The notes beneath the pieces are model-generated. The model saw only the letters and a list, made by a program, of their open reading frames with translations. It had not been told where the DNA came from and searched no databases. 35,942 nt of DNA from Prochlorococcus sp. AG-459-O09. Lineage in GTDB: Bacteria; Cyanobacteriota; Cyanobacteriia; PCC-6307; Cyanobiaceae. The DNA lies in contig QCRH01000009.1 in the NCBI GenBank assembly GCA_003211955.1, forward strand, positions 1-35,942, given 5' to 3'. A program made the position numbers and the translations under genes. Below, in pieces: positions 1-7,861 of the stretch (the first letter of the stretch is position 1; the number at the start of each line of letters is the position of its first letter).

Positions 1-138
1 AGAGGAGAGGGTCTCAAGAAATTTTCCAATATCTTTTTTATATAAACTATCAGTGATTTTTAAAGAGAAAAATTCATAATCATTTATATCTTTTTTTTTG
101 TCAAAATTGATATTTCCCTTTAATGAAATATTTTTCAT
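1..138 (-). CDS. 5' end of an unidentified gene, cut by the window edge
   Basis: An ATG at 138 opens a frame that stays open for 46 codons to the first base of the window, so only the N-terminus is visible. The peptide begins MKNISLKGNINFDKKK and continues with mixed charged and hydrophobic residues. I see no signal peptide, membrane segment or family motif. It lies downstream of the GNAT gene on the same strand, 115 bases from that gene's stop, so the two could share a transcript or this one could use its own AT-rich promoter in the gap. The amino-acid composition looks like a real protein, but the product cannot be named from this fragment. Confidence 0.55.
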   Translation of the reverse strand, partial: MKNISLKGNINFDKKKDINDYEFFSLKITDSLYKKDIGKFLETLSS

Positions 139-253
139 GATTATATTGATCACTATTTAAAATTTAAACAAATATAGTTAAAAGGCAAATTTCTTTACAT
201 TATGTTTTTTATGTAAGTAATTTCTAATGCAATTAGGAAATAATTAATTTAAT

Positions 254-1054
254 TTAAGAATTAATTAATTTTTCTAGAATATATAAAACAGCATTAGTTA
301 ATGAAAAAATTACAGTTAATAGAGATGCAATAACCGGTAATAAATTAAACCATAATTGCGAAGTTGTCATTTTTGAATCAATAGGTAGAAAATTTGTTCT
401 TTTTTTTATTCTTATTTGCAACCAGAAAACAGATAATGGATAAATAATTCTTGAAAAAGAAATTAACATAGAAGGTAAAATACCTTTTTTTATATAAAGT
501 ATAAATCCCGAAAAAAAGTATAATGCCCAAATTAAAACTCTTTGAATTAAAATAAATTTCTTGCTTTTGCTAGACACTATGAATTCATTAATTTTTATAT
601 TTTTAGTCATTTTATATCTTTCAAAAAAAATGTTATTTATAATTACTTTTTCTTTACGTATAATTTTCCATTCATTTTTAAGAAATAATTCATAACTTAT
701 TAAACTTGCCTCAGTTGAAAGAGAATCTAAACCTTCTTTTTTAGCTTCATCTTCTAATTTATGAAGTAACTTAGAGCCACAACCTTTTTTTTGAAATTTA
801 CCTTTACAGTAAAATAACGCAATTCTATCAGTGGGATATCTTGTGGCAAAAGCAATAATTATTCCTTGCTTACTTAGAAGCCATCCTTTCCCTTTAGTTA
901 TTGACTTATCAAAAATTGGATTATTCCAAGCTTGGCTTGACCAGGCCCTTTTTTGCTCTTGACTATAAATTTTATCATCTAAAGATTGAATCGAATCAAA
1001 ATAAACCTTTTTTAATTCTAGTTGATCTTTAATAGTAATTCGTCTTAAATTCAT
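254..1054 (-). CDS. GNAT-family N-acetyltransferase with C-terminal membrane segments
   Basis: Residues about 1-150 look like a GCN5-related N-acetyltransferase, which moves an acetyl group from acetyl-CoA to an amine. The strand-loop-helix that binds acetyl-CoA pyrophosphate is visible near residues 88-100 as FQKKGCGSKLLHK, followed by a long helix. The substrate is unknown. The last 110 residues hold roughly three hydrophobic segments (about 173-189, 193-214 and 238-260) split by a basic stretch, so the enzyme is probably anchored in a membrane. This is unusual for GNATs, which are mostly soluble. I chose the ATG at 1054; a TTG directly before it would add one residue. The gene diverges from the peptidase gene, and only about 20 bases separate the two starts, so their promoters must overlap or lie inside the genes. 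Confidence 0.8.
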   Translation of the reverse strand: MNLRRITIKDQLELKKVYFDSIQSLDDKIYSQEQKRAWSSQAWNNPIFDKSITKGKGWLLSKQGIIIAFATRYPTDRIALFYCKGKFQKKGCGSKLLHKLEDEAKKEGLDSLSTEASLISYELFLKNEWKIIRKEKVIINNIFFERYKMTKNIKINEFIVSSKSKKFILIQRVLIWALYFFSGFILYIKKGILPSMLISFSRIIYPLSVFWLQIRIKKRTNFLPIDSKMTTSQLWFNLLPVIASLLTVIFSLTNAVLYILEKLINS

Positions 1055-1074
1055 CAATAAATCATCTATTTAGT

Positions 1075-1755
1075 ATGCATAGTAAAAATATAGTCGCAAT
1101 TGGTGGAGGAGGGTTTGGACGTTCTTTAGGCTCTCTTGAAATTGAAAAATATATAATTTCATTAATTAATAAAAAAAGACCAAAAATTTGCTTTATTCCA
1201 ACAGCATCTGGGGATAGTAGTTTGTACAAACTGAATTTTTATAGAGCATTTTCCAAACTCGATTGTATAACAAGTCATATTGATTTTTTCTCTAGAACAG
1301 AAAACTTAGAAGATAAAGTTTTTGCCCAAGACATCATTTACGTTGGCGGAGGAAATACAAAAAGTATGTTAGCTGTCTGGAAAGAATGGAATTTACATGA
1401 AATTTTGCAAAATGCTTATGAAAAAGGAATTGTAATGAGTGGTGTAAGTGCTGGAGCTATTTGCTGGTTTGATAAAGGTATAACTGATTCTTATGCTGAA
1501 GAATTAACCATAATTGATTGCTTAGGAATAGTTGAAGGTATTGCCTGCCCGCATTTTGATGAAGAAAAAGAAAGGGAACCCTATGTTAATGATGTTATAA
1601 ATAGAGAAATTATTCAATCTTGTATTTGTATTCAGGGCAATTGTGCCGTGCATGTCAAAAATAATATTGAATATTCTTCAATAGATTTTGGTAATGGTAA
1701 AAAGTGTTTTAGAGTCTATAGGGAAAATAATACTTTAAAGAAAGAAATCCTATAA
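1075..1755 (+). CDS. PepE-like serine peptidase, family S51
   Basis: This 226-residue protein fits peptidase family S51 (alpha-aspartyl dipeptidase PepE and cyanophycinase-related enzymes). The nucleophile motif GVSAGA lies at residues 123-128, with Ser125 the expected catalytic residue. His160 in CPHFDEE is the likely catalytic histidine, and a glycine-rich YVGGGNT turn is at 89-95. Length agrees with dipeptidase PepE rather than the longer cyanophycinases. Expected role is cytoplasmic cleavage of small peptides, recycling amino acids; the exact specificity is inferred only from the family. The start is an ATG just downstream of the divergent GNAT gene. A weak hairpin with a T run follows the stop. 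Confidence 0.82.
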   Translation: MHSKNIVAIGGGGFGRSLGSLEIEKYIISLINKKRPKICFIPTASGDSSLYKLNFYRAFSKLDCITSHIDFFSRTENLEDKVFAQDIIYVGGGNTKSMLAVWKEWNLHEILQNAYEKGIVMSGVSAGAICWFDKGITDSYAEELTIIDCLGIVEGIACPHFDEEKEREPYVNDVINREIIQSCICIQGNCAVHVKNNIEYSSIDFGNGKKCFRVYRENNTLKKEIL

Positions 1756-1798
1756 GAAGAAAATATCTATAAAAGTATTTTAGATTTCTTCATTTTTT
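1756..1798 (+). terminator. probable terminator after the PepE-like gene
   Basis: The arm GAAGAA (1756-1761) pairs with TTCTTC (1786-1791). After a 3-base bulge, ATCTA (1765-1769) pairs with TAGAT (1781-1785). Six T bases follow at 1793-1798. The hairpin is AT-rich and runs into the 3' end of the convergent gene, so it is only a moderate candidate. Confidence 0.4.
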
Positions 1799-2184
1799 GA
1801 GATTGAAGTAAATTCAATCCCTTTGTATTTTACAAAAGATGCAGTCCATACTTCTTTGGAGAGATTGCCAAGGTATTTTAAAAATTGTTGTGTATCTCCG
1901 TCTCTTATCCATTCAGATTTAATAAATGGAAGCTCTTTCTGCATTCTTTTAGGATGCATATGAACCAGCAACAAACCTTTTTCTTCAGAAGCCCTTTTTA
2001 AAGAACCTTCATCACTTCTTTGAAAAACCCTCATTAGAAGATTTAATATAACTTCTTCTCCAAGTCTCTTAAAATTTTCTGATTCCTCTAAATTATCTTT
2101 AATTTCTTTACCTCCAAGAGGCATTGCTCTAACAAGGTTTTGCTCTATTAAAGCTATTGCAATTAGATAATTCTGGCTTGCCAT
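1780..2184 (-). CDS. conserved-looking hypothetical protein, 134 aa
   Basis: I do not recognise a family. The protein is mostly helical in character, with a hydrophobic N-terminus (NYLIAIALIEQNLVRAMPLGG) too amphipathic to be a clear membrane span. A central stretch is rich in charged residues, and LLLVHMHPKRMQKELPF precedes a tryptophan-containing C-terminus. No catalytic motif or signal peptide is visible. Codon usage matches the neighbours. It converges with the PepE-like gene, with stops about 25 bases apart, and its start faces the small gene at 2344 across an AT-rich gap. Likely a soluble protein of unknown role. Confidence 0.7.
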   Translation of the reverse strand: MASQNYLIAIALIEQNLVRAMPLGGKEIKDNLEESENFKRLGEEVILNLLMRVFQRSDEGSLKRASEEKGLLLVHMHPKRMQKELPFIKSEWIRDGDTQQFLKYLGNLSKEVWTASFVKYKGIEFTSISKNEEI

Positions 2185-2343
2185 ATTCTTAAGTAAATCT
2201 TTTTAGATATTCTAACCTCTCGAGTTCATGAAAATCTTTTTTGGATAAATCAATTACCAAAAAAAAACGAAATAATTAATTATTTGCCTACATACTGGAT
2301 ACTTATTTGTATTTATATTAAAGGTAAGGTATATATTTTTGAT

Positions 2344-2577
2344 ATGAGATTATTTTTTTTTCTATTTTGCGGTATATTTACAGGTCTTTATTTATCATGG
2401 CCAGGTTTAGTTATACCAGAAAATTGGAAATGTTTTAATGACATTATTGTAAAATCTACTAAAGATAAAATTTCTTTAAGAGCTGCAATGGAGATTTCTC
2501 CAAGTTATGTTTTAAAGCGTAAGAATAGAAAGACGGCTTCAAAAATAAGAATCGTAGCAGATGCCTGTTTTCGTTAA
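2344..2577 (+). CDS. small hypothetical protein with N-terminal hydrophobic segment, 77 aa
   Basis: Starting at the ATG at 2344 the protein has 77 residues. It opens with a hydrophobic segment (MRLFFFLFCGIFTGLYLSWP) that could be a signal anchor or single membrane span. A polar, basic C-terminus follows, ending in IRIVADACFR. An upstream TTG at 2284 would add 20 residues, but AAGG lies just ahead of 2344 and the membrane segment begins naturally there. No known family is recognised. It is followed 32 bases later by the MTHFR-like gene on the same strand, so they may share a transcript. Confidence 0.6.
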   Translation: MRLFFFLFCGIFTGLYLSWPGLVIPENWKCFNDIIVKSTKDKISLRAAMEISPSYVLKRKNRKTASKIRIVADACFR

Positions 2578-2609
2578 GATGTTACTGGATGAAATTTAAA
2601 TACTAAATA

Positions 2610-3413
2610 ATGAATAATAATATAAGATTTGAATTGTCTTTTAAAAATATTTATCAGTTAGAAAATAAACTTAATTTCTGCAAATTAAATAATATAAAAA
2701 ATATCAATATTCCATGTAAAGGACTTATTAAGAAGGAATTATTTAATTCAACTATTAAATACATAACAAAAAACTTTAATGAATTTAATGTGACATATCA
2801 CTATAGTCTTTATCATCAATATTCAAAAAATAAAGACAAATCATATCAGGACTTTTTAGATTTTGTTAATAATTCACGTATAAATAGAAATTATGAAATT
2901 CTGCTCGTGTCGGGATCAAATAAGAAAAAAAACTTTGACTCAGTTGATGTATTAGGTTGTTTAAAAAAAGAAAAAAATTTAAAAGTTAAATTAGGTACAG
3001 CTTACAATCCATATTTGAAAAAATATTATAGAATTTCTTCAGAAAGACAAAGGTTTGAAAGTAAATTTTCAACTGGATTAATAAATTCAATTTGGTTTCA
3101 ATATGGCACAGATATTAAAGTTCTTCAGAATGAGGTGACTTATCTCAAGAACGTAACAAAAGATGAAAAATTAAATTTATTTGGAAGTTTATTTATTCCT
3201 TCTAATCAATTTATTGCCCGGTTTAAATTTCGTCCTTGGAAAGAGGTTTATATATCAGAAAAGTTTTTATATGCGTTAGATAAATTTTTTGATTTCACAA
3301 GCGATTTAGTTAGTTTTTATAAAAATAATAATATTACGCCCGTAATTGAATCTGATTTTTCATCATCAGAGAAACTTGATTCTGTTTATAGTTTTTTTGA
3401 AAATGAAAGATAA
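2610..3413 (+). CDS. methylenetetrahydrofolate reductase-like protein (divergent)
   Basis: The 267-residue protein has the layout of the MetF/MTHFR TIM barrel, though it is divergent. A strand with LLVSGSNKKK sits where MetF has its substrate loop. LGTAYNPY (about 130-137) resembles the AAYPE segment. ERQRFESKF followed by NSIWFQYGTD (about 145-170) matches the MetF helix and strand that end in a TQ-FFD motif. GSLFIPS (about 193-199) matches the PGI-P strand. MTHFR is a flavoprotein that makes 5-methyltetrahydrofolate. Here several conserved residues are replaced, so activity as a reductase is uncertain. The FAD oxidoreductase gene starts 11 bases after its stop, which suggests co-transcription and perhaps a joint role. 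Confidence 0.6.
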   Translation: MNNNIRFELSFKNIYQLENKLNFCKLNNIKNINIPCKGLIKKELFNSTIKYITKNFNEFNVTYHYSLYHQYSKNKDKSYQDFLDFVNNSRINRNYEILLVSGSNKKKNFDSVDVLGCLKKEKNLKVKLGTAYNPYLKKYYRISSERQRFESKFSTGLINSIWFQYGTDIKVLQNEVTYLKNVTKDEKLNLFGSLFIPSNQFIARFKFRPWKEVYISEKFLYALDKFFDFTSDLVSFYKNNNITPVIESDFSSSEKLDSVYSFFENER

Positions 3414-3424
3414 TTTCATTCAAT

Positions 3425-4600
3425 ATGAAAACTAAGAAAAGTGATTTTACATATGACTTATTAATAATAGGTGGAGGTATATCTGCGTGTGTTTTTGCTT
3501 CGAAGTATATGAAAAATAATATTACAAAAAAAATTGCAATAATTGAGATTGGTCGTGGACTTGGAGGGAGATCAAGTACAAGAATAAGCAAAAGATTTAA
3601 AGGATGGAATCTAAACCATGGCTCTCCAAATTTAAATATAACTAACAGTAATAATAATCTTCTGTTAAAAAGTTATATCGATGAATTAATAGATAATAAA
3701 TTTATTAAAATTGACGATTCAGAGATATTTTTTCTAAATGAAGATTCTAATTTAAAAATCATAAATAATTCGGAATTTTCTTGCGGGGTTAATTATCTAT
3801 CTTTAAATTCCATGAGTGAATTATCGAAAAATATAATTGATTCAAATAATTTAAAAGAGAAAATTGATTTTTTCTTTGAAACTTTAATATTAGATATGAA
3901 GTTTAATAATAAGGAATGGATACTAACATCAAAAAATGGCGATACATTTAAGTCTAAATATCTAATTTGTTCAACTAATTTGTTGTTACATAAGAGGTCT
4001 TTAAAAATATTAAATGTAAATCAAATTCCATTAAGAAAAGCTATTCCCATTAATAATGATAAAAAAATAGACTTACTATTAAATTTTCTAGAAGAACAGA
4101 CATTTATTCCTAGGTTAACTTTTTTAATTTATACAAATCAAAATTATAGTTATAAAGATTATTATTCTAAAAAACAAAGATATTTTTATTTAAAAAATAA
4201 TTTAGAAAAAAAATATAGATTTGAAAGAATTATTTTTCAGCTGCAAGATAATAATAAATTAGGAATTGTAGTACATTCCAAAAACTTAGAGTTAATTAAT
4301 TCTTATATAAGAGCAAAAGATGAAGAAGTTTTTAAACAAAAAATAATTACAAATTTCAATAAACTATTTGAAGAGAATTCTTTAGTACATAAATTAACTT
4401 TTGATGAAAAAATATCTATTATGAAATGGAGAGCTTCACAGCCTTCTGGCATTGCAGTACCATTATCTTTACAATTTAGTAGAAAATCTAGAATTGGATT
4501 TTGCGGAGACTGGTTTGAAGGAGATGGGTTTGGCAGAATTCAAGGCTCAATTTTAAGTGCTTTAATATTAGAGAAAAAAATTAAAGACTTAATTAAATAA
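3425..4600 (+). CDS. FAD-dependent NAD(P)-binding oxidoreductase, renalase/amine oxidase type
   Basis: The N-terminus holds a Rossmann dinucleotide-binding motif, LLIIGGGISACVFAS (about 12-26), an acidic strand end IIEIGRG (39-45) that would bind the FAD ribose, and the GGRSSTR motif (47-53) common to amine oxidase and renalase-type flavoproteins. The C-terminus has the second FAD contact, GFCGDWFEGDGFGRIQGSI. At 391 residues it is slightly longer than renalase-like proteins. Substrate is unknown. It follows the MTHFR-like gene by 11 bases. Its last 12 bases overlap the 3' end of the convergent P-loop kinase gene, so the two transcripts are antisense to one another at their ends. Confidence 0.8.
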   Translation: MKTKKSDFTYDLLIIGGGISACVFASKYMKNNITKKIAIIEIGRGLGGRSSTRISKRFKGWNLNHGSPNLNITNSNNNLLLKSYIDELIDNKFIKIDDSEIFFLNEDSNLKIINNSEFSCGVNYLSLNSMSELSKNIIDSNNLKEKIDFFFETLILDMKFNNKEWILTSKNGDTFKSKYLICSTNLLLHKRSLKILNVNQIPLRKAIPINNDKKIDLLLNFLEEQTFIPRLTFLIYTNQNYSYKDYYSKKQRYFYLKNNLEKKYRFERIIFQLQDNNKLGIVVHSKNLELINSYIRAKDEEVFKQKIITNFNKLFEENSLVHKLTFDEKISIMKWRASQPSGIAVPLSLQFSRKSRIGFCGDWFEGDGFGRIQGSILSALILEKKIKDLIK

Positions 4601-5185
4601 TTTTTTCTGAATATGATCTATATCAGTGTTTTTTTCAATTATCAATTTATTTGCATTATTTTTTATGCTATAAGGTTTGAATTTTTCGTAATAAATGTCC
4701 CATGATTTTAAGAAATCATTCTCAGCTTGTTTTTTATCCTTCCCCCTTTCTTTTATATCTCTTTGAACAACTCTTTTCATGCACTCATCTTTTTTAGTTT
4801 TTATCTCTAAAAAAATATAATCATTATTGTTTAAAGTGTTTGAGAATTCTTTAGCAAATATACCCTCAAGAATTAAAAAACTGATATTATTTGTTTTGTT
4901 TGAGATAGTTTGAATTGTTTTCTTTTCGAAATTATAATAACGATCACAGATTGAAATTCCATTCTTGTAAATAAAATCAAAATCTTTTTTGAATAGTTTG
5001 TTATTAAAACTAATATTTCTATCAAAAAAACCTTCTATAAATTTTGATAGAAATTTACTTATTAAACCAGTCTTATAGTAATTGTCAGTACTTAACACAA
5101 TACCATTTTTATTTTTTTTTATAATTCTATTTGATAAAGTTGTTTTCCCGCTTCCAGAAGGTCCACTTATAAAAATTAGCTTCAT
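4589..5185 (-). CDS. P-loop kinase, uridine kinase-like
   Basis: This 198-residue protein starts with a strand and Walker A loop, FISGPSGSGKTT (about 5-16). STDNYYKTG (32-40) follows, a motif typical of the uridine kinase/phosphoribulokinase-like group, in which the aspartate contacts the substrate. ILEGIFA (near 105) looks like the Walker B strand with a catalytic acid, and the RD pairs in KRVVQRDIKERGKD resemble the LID arginines of this group. The fold therefore predicts ATP-dependent phosphorylation of a small molecule or nucleoside; the substrate is not certain. Its stop overlaps the convergent FAD oxidoreductase by 12 bases. Confidence 0.75.
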   Translation of the reverse strand: MKLIFISGPSGSGKTTLSNRIIKKNKNGIVLSTDNYYKTGLISKFLSKFIEGFFDRNISFNNKLFKKDFDFIYKNGISICDRYYNFEKKTIQTISNKTNNISFLILEGIFAKEFSNTLNNNDYIFLEIKTKKDECMKRVVQRDIKERGKDKKQAENDFLKSWDIYYEKFKPYSIKNNANKLIIEKNTDIDHIQKKLFN

Positions 5186-5457
5186 TTTTATGATCTGTTC
5201 TTTAATAAGATTTTAACTTTTTTATTAATAGATACCTTTAATTTTTGAAAGTACATTTTATATTTTTAGTGTTTAAAATAATTTTTGAATACCTTGCAAT
5301 GGCTTGTAAGCTTGCATAAATATTAAATGTGTGTCTTTATATAATTGTAAATAATTTAATTCTATTCAATTAGCTATTGACTTGTTATTAATTCCTCAGG
5401 AATTTGATAATATATATAAACGATGAGCTAATTTTTTTATTACTTATATATATTCCA

Positions 5458-5799
5458 ATGATTTCTAAATTTCTCAGCAAACTAAAATCAATTTTATTTA
5501 AAAGTGCAGTATCTCCTGAAACTCCTTTAAAAATAGAAAAAAAAGCAGCAAAGTCTGCAAAAACAAAAACAAAAACAAAAACAAAAACAAAAACAAAAAC
5601 AAAAACTAAAGCGGTTAATTCTAAGAAAAATATTGAAACTTTAATGACACTTCCAGGTGTTGGAGCAAAAAGCGCAAAAGCTTTATATGAGGCTGGATTT
5701 AAAACAACAAAAGCAGTTATTGCTGCTGATGAAAAAGATCTTCTTGCTATATCAGGAGTTGGAATAAATCTTGTTAAGAAGCTGAAAAAGCTAAAGTAG
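5458..5799 (+). CDS. helix-hairpin-helix protein with a Lys-Thr repeat linker
   Basis: From the ATG at 5458 the product has 113 residues. It has three parts: an N-terminal basic helix (MISKFLSKLKSILFK), a linker rich in Ala, Lys and Thr with eight consecutive Lys-Thr pairs, and a C-terminal tandem HhH domain. The HhH hairpins are visible as LPGVGAKSAKALYEAGF and AISGVGINLVKKLKK, the kind that bind DNA backbone without sequence preference. This suggests a small DNA-binding or nucleoid-associated protein; a role in repair is possible but not shown. An in-frame TTG at 5404 would add 18 hydrophobic residues and seems less likely. It converges with rpsU. Confidence 0.72.
   Translation: MISKFLSKLKSILFKSAVSPETPLKIEKKAAKSAKTKTKTKTKTKTKTKTKAVNSKKNIETLMTLPGVGAKSAKALYEAGFKTTKAVIAADEKDLLAISGVGINLVKKLKKLK
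5559..5606 (+). repeat. hexanucleotide microsatellite (AAAAAC)8
   Basis: Eight uninterrupted copies of AAAAAC lie inside the HhH gene and encode alternating Lys and Thr. The unit is a multiple of three, so gain or loss of copies by slippage changes linker length without breaking the frame. Confidence 0.95.
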
Positions 5800-5876
5800 T
5801 TAATATTTAATTTTTAAAACTTTAAAAAAAATTTATAATATTAATAATATCCATTAACTTTTTGAGATCTAACAGA

Positions 5877-6053
5877 TTATCTTCTTCTTGCTTTTCTTCT
5901 CTGTTGCAACTTTCTTTTATATTTTTCGATAGGTGTTTCGTGATGTCTAAGTCTTTTTAAATCTGCAAAGATTCCTGACTTAGATACTTGTCTCTTAAAT
6001 CTTCTAAGGGCAGACTCAATACCCTCGTTCTCTCCAACTGTAACTTGTGTCAA
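5877..6053 (-). CDS. rpsU: 30S ribosomal protein S21
   Basis: The product is a short, very basic protein with the S21 pattern: [20 protein letters not shown] at the start, then [14 protein letters not shown] and the arginine-rich end KARRR. S21 sits on the platform of the small ribosomal subunit and assists initiation. The TTG at 6053 gives a 58-residue protein whose N-terminus fits the family, with GGA about 8 bases upstream. An ATG at 6074 would add seven residues (MTFIWKI) that do not fit the usual start. The gene stands alone between the HhH gene (convergent) and the deoxyribosyltransferase set upstream on the same strand. Confidence 0.93.
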
Positions 6054-6138
6054 AATTTTCCAAATAAACGTCATTCTAGCACTTCAATAGATATATTCAA
6101 ACTTAAAACTTCTATTTGAGGGTTAATGGTTCATTTGG

Positions 6139-6597
6139 CTAATTTTTTGCCCACTCCACAAATCTTTTTTTATTACTTCTTATATCTTGTAATGATTCAA
6201 AATAATATTTTTCCCAATTATCTTTAGGCAGGCCAAGAAATAACATTAGATTTAATGGATATTGATCGCTATCAGAACAATTTCTAAAATCATCTCTGAA
6301 TAAAAAGATTTCCTTGTTTAGAGCAATTGCGATGCCCAATTCAATCATTACCCCTTCATCTGGAGGATTTCCATTAACAATCGCAAAAATACAATCACAT
6401 TCTTTTAAATCATGGAAATTACTACTTGCAACTTCATATGCCCATTGACTTTCTTGTTTTGTTAATGGTTTTGCTCTCTCAAAAGGTTCATATACTTCTA
6501 CATTTAAATTATTGAAGATTTCAATAAATTCATTTAAAAGTGTTTTTGTTTGTTTTGAAAATCCATATGGATTTGCCAAATATAATTTCTTACTCAA
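6139..6597 (-). CDS. nucleoside 2-deoxyribosyltransferase-like protein
   Basis: At 152 residues this has the size and motifs of the nucleoside 2-deoxyribosyltransferase (NDT) family. YLANPYGFS (about 6-14) begins the substrate-binding strand. ECDCIFAIVNG (66-76) is the central strand with an acidic residue. DEGVMIELGIAIA (80-92) carries the likely nucleophile, Glu86, six residues after Asp80, matching the Asp-Glu spacing of known NDTs. Such enzymes swap or hydrolyse bases on deoxynucleosides or deoxynucleotides. The start ATG overlaps the stop of the upstream phosphoribosyltransferase gene by 4 bases, which implies translational coupling and a linked function in nucleobase handling. Whether it transfers or only hydrolyses is unknown. 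Confidence 0.82.
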   Translation of the reverse strand: MSKKLYLANPYGFSKQTKTLLNEFIEIFNNLNVEVYEPFERAKPLTKQESQWAYEVASSNFHDLKECDCIFAIVNGNPPDEGVMIELGIAIALNKEIFLFRDDFRNCSDSDQYPLNLMLFLGLPKDNWEKYYFESLQDIRSNKKRFVEWAKN

Positions 6598-6989
6598 CTT
6601 AAACCTCTTTTTTTTATGTACTCTTCGCGATCACTTTTATAATATAAAGTATTTTCCCAAGGGAAAACTATCCATTGACTTTTTTTAGATAAAAATACTG
6701 TATTCCACCACGTAGGTTTGATTTTACTAAATAATACAAAAAACATTGCCCCTTCAATATCCTTTAAAGACGATAATGTAAAACCAGTTTCATAAACATC
6801 ATCTACTATTAGTGAATTTTTTATTGGTTCTGAAATTAATTCAATTTTTAATTTATGGCTTAATGCTACAGCAAGACATAATCCACCTCGAGGAACTCCA
6901 TATATTCCTGAAAAATTCTTAAACCTACACTTATTAGCTATTTGTTCTACGCTTTTATCAAATTCGCTCCAAGTAAAATATTTTATCAT
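6594..6989 (-). CDS. purine-type phosphoribosyltransferase
   Basis: This 131-residue protein is a type I phosphoribosyltransferase. It contains GIYGVPRGGLCLAVALS (28-44), the PRPP/pyrophosphate loop region, and the PRPP-binding signature LIVDDVYETGFTL (60-72). The segment PTWWN followed by QWIVFPWE (105-112) resembles the C-terminus of xanthine-guanine type and COG2236 phosphoribosyltransferases, so a purine substrate is likely. It would convert a free base and PRPP to a nucleotide. It is the middle gene of a set of three: the 61-residue gene stops one base before its start, and its own stop overlaps the NDT-like gene. Together they could release and salvage a base. Confidence 0.82.
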   Translation of the reverse strand: MIKYFTWSEFDKSVEQIANKCRFKNFSGIYGVPRGGLCLAVALSHKLKIELISEPIKNSLIVDDVYETGFTLSSLKDIEGAMFFVLFSKIKPTWWNTVFLSKKSQWIVFPWENTLYYKSDREEYIKKRGLS

Positions 6990-6990
6990 C

Positions 6991-7176
6991 TTAATTTTCG
7001 TTTTTTTCAGTTGTTATGGTGTAATTTGAAGCAATTACACTTAAAAGTGCTACTACTTGCTCATTTGGACAATTAGTATTTTTTTTTAAATTATCGCATT
7101 CAATTATTATCTTGGCGTATGTATCCTCGACAATCCCGTTCATTTGATCGATACTAAAAGAATATGGTTTATTCAT
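6991..7176 (-). CDS. small hypothetical protein, 61 aa
   Basis: I do not recognise this protein. It is mostly helical and acidic, with NCPNEQVVALLSVIASNY in the middle and a polar C-terminus; no membrane segment, signal peptide or metal-binding cluster stands out. Its stop lies one base before the phosphoribosyltransferase ATG, so it is almost certainly the first gene of that three-gene set. A role as a partner of the two nucleotide enzymes is an inference from position only. Confidence 0.65.
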   Translation of the reverse strand: MNKPYSFSIDQMNGIVEDTYAKIIIECDNLKKNTNCPNEQVVALLSVIASNYTITTEKNEN

Positions 7177-7250
7177 TTTTTAATTATTAGTTATTTTATT
7201 TTTACTTAAATCTGCAACGAAGTAAATATTTTAGGTATTAAAAGATAAAA

Positions 7251-7754
7251 TCATTCCCACATGGGTTCATTTAATTTATCAATTTTAAGTGAAGAAGGAA
7301 CATAGGCATGTAAAGTTTCAATTTTTATAGCCCATTTTTTAGAGTTACCCTTTAAACTTTCGCTTTCAATTAGGTTTGTTAGGGGAATCCTTTTTCTAAC
7401 TTTAAGAAGACCTAAACAAGCTTCCCAGTGTTGATGATTTTTATAAATATCTAACCAAAAATCAAAAATATTTTCCAAAATTTCTAAAGGGATATCAAAT
7501 GAAATTCCCATTGAAGGACTTTCAATTAAATAATTTTTGTTTCTTAGTTCATTTAATAAATTATTTACGTTTAAATTAATAGCTAAAAGAATATCTTTTG
7601 CTGATTCATTACCTATTAATTCTTTTCTATGGCAATCTAAAAGATTTTCATCCTCAAGGATATTTTCATCGCAATTTTTTATTCCTACAATCCAAAAACC
7701 TTCTCCATTATTTACTCCACTAGCAAGAAATAGATATTGAGGTGAATTCTCCAA
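7251..7754 (-). CDS. hypothetical protein, 167 aa
   Basis: The product starts MENSPQYLFLASGVNNGEGFWIVGI and continues with a mixed alpha/beta pattern. Trp residues occur in FWLDIYKNHQHWEACLG and KKWAIKIE. It has no membrane span or signal peptide and no motif that I can link to a known family. It lies upstream of the small 61-residue gene on the same strand with a 74-base gap, so it may or may not belong to the same transcript. Codon use is like that of its neighbours. Probably a soluble cyanobacterial protein of unknown role. Confidence 0.68.
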   Translation of the reverse strand: MENSPQYLFLASGVNNGEGFWIVGIKNCDENILEDENLLDCHRKELIGNESAKDILLAINLNVNNLLNELRNKNYLIESPSMGISFDIPLEILENIFDFWLDIYKNHQHWEACLGLLKVRKRIPLTNLIESESLKGNSKKWAIKIETLHAYVPSSLKIDKLNEPMWE

Positions 7755-7861
7755 AATTTCAAATCATTTTTTCCATTTTTAACATCTTTAGCATGATATG
7801 AAAATAATTTGCAGTGCAATTAACAATATAAACTCCTCGTAAAAAAATATTAATTGTTAGG

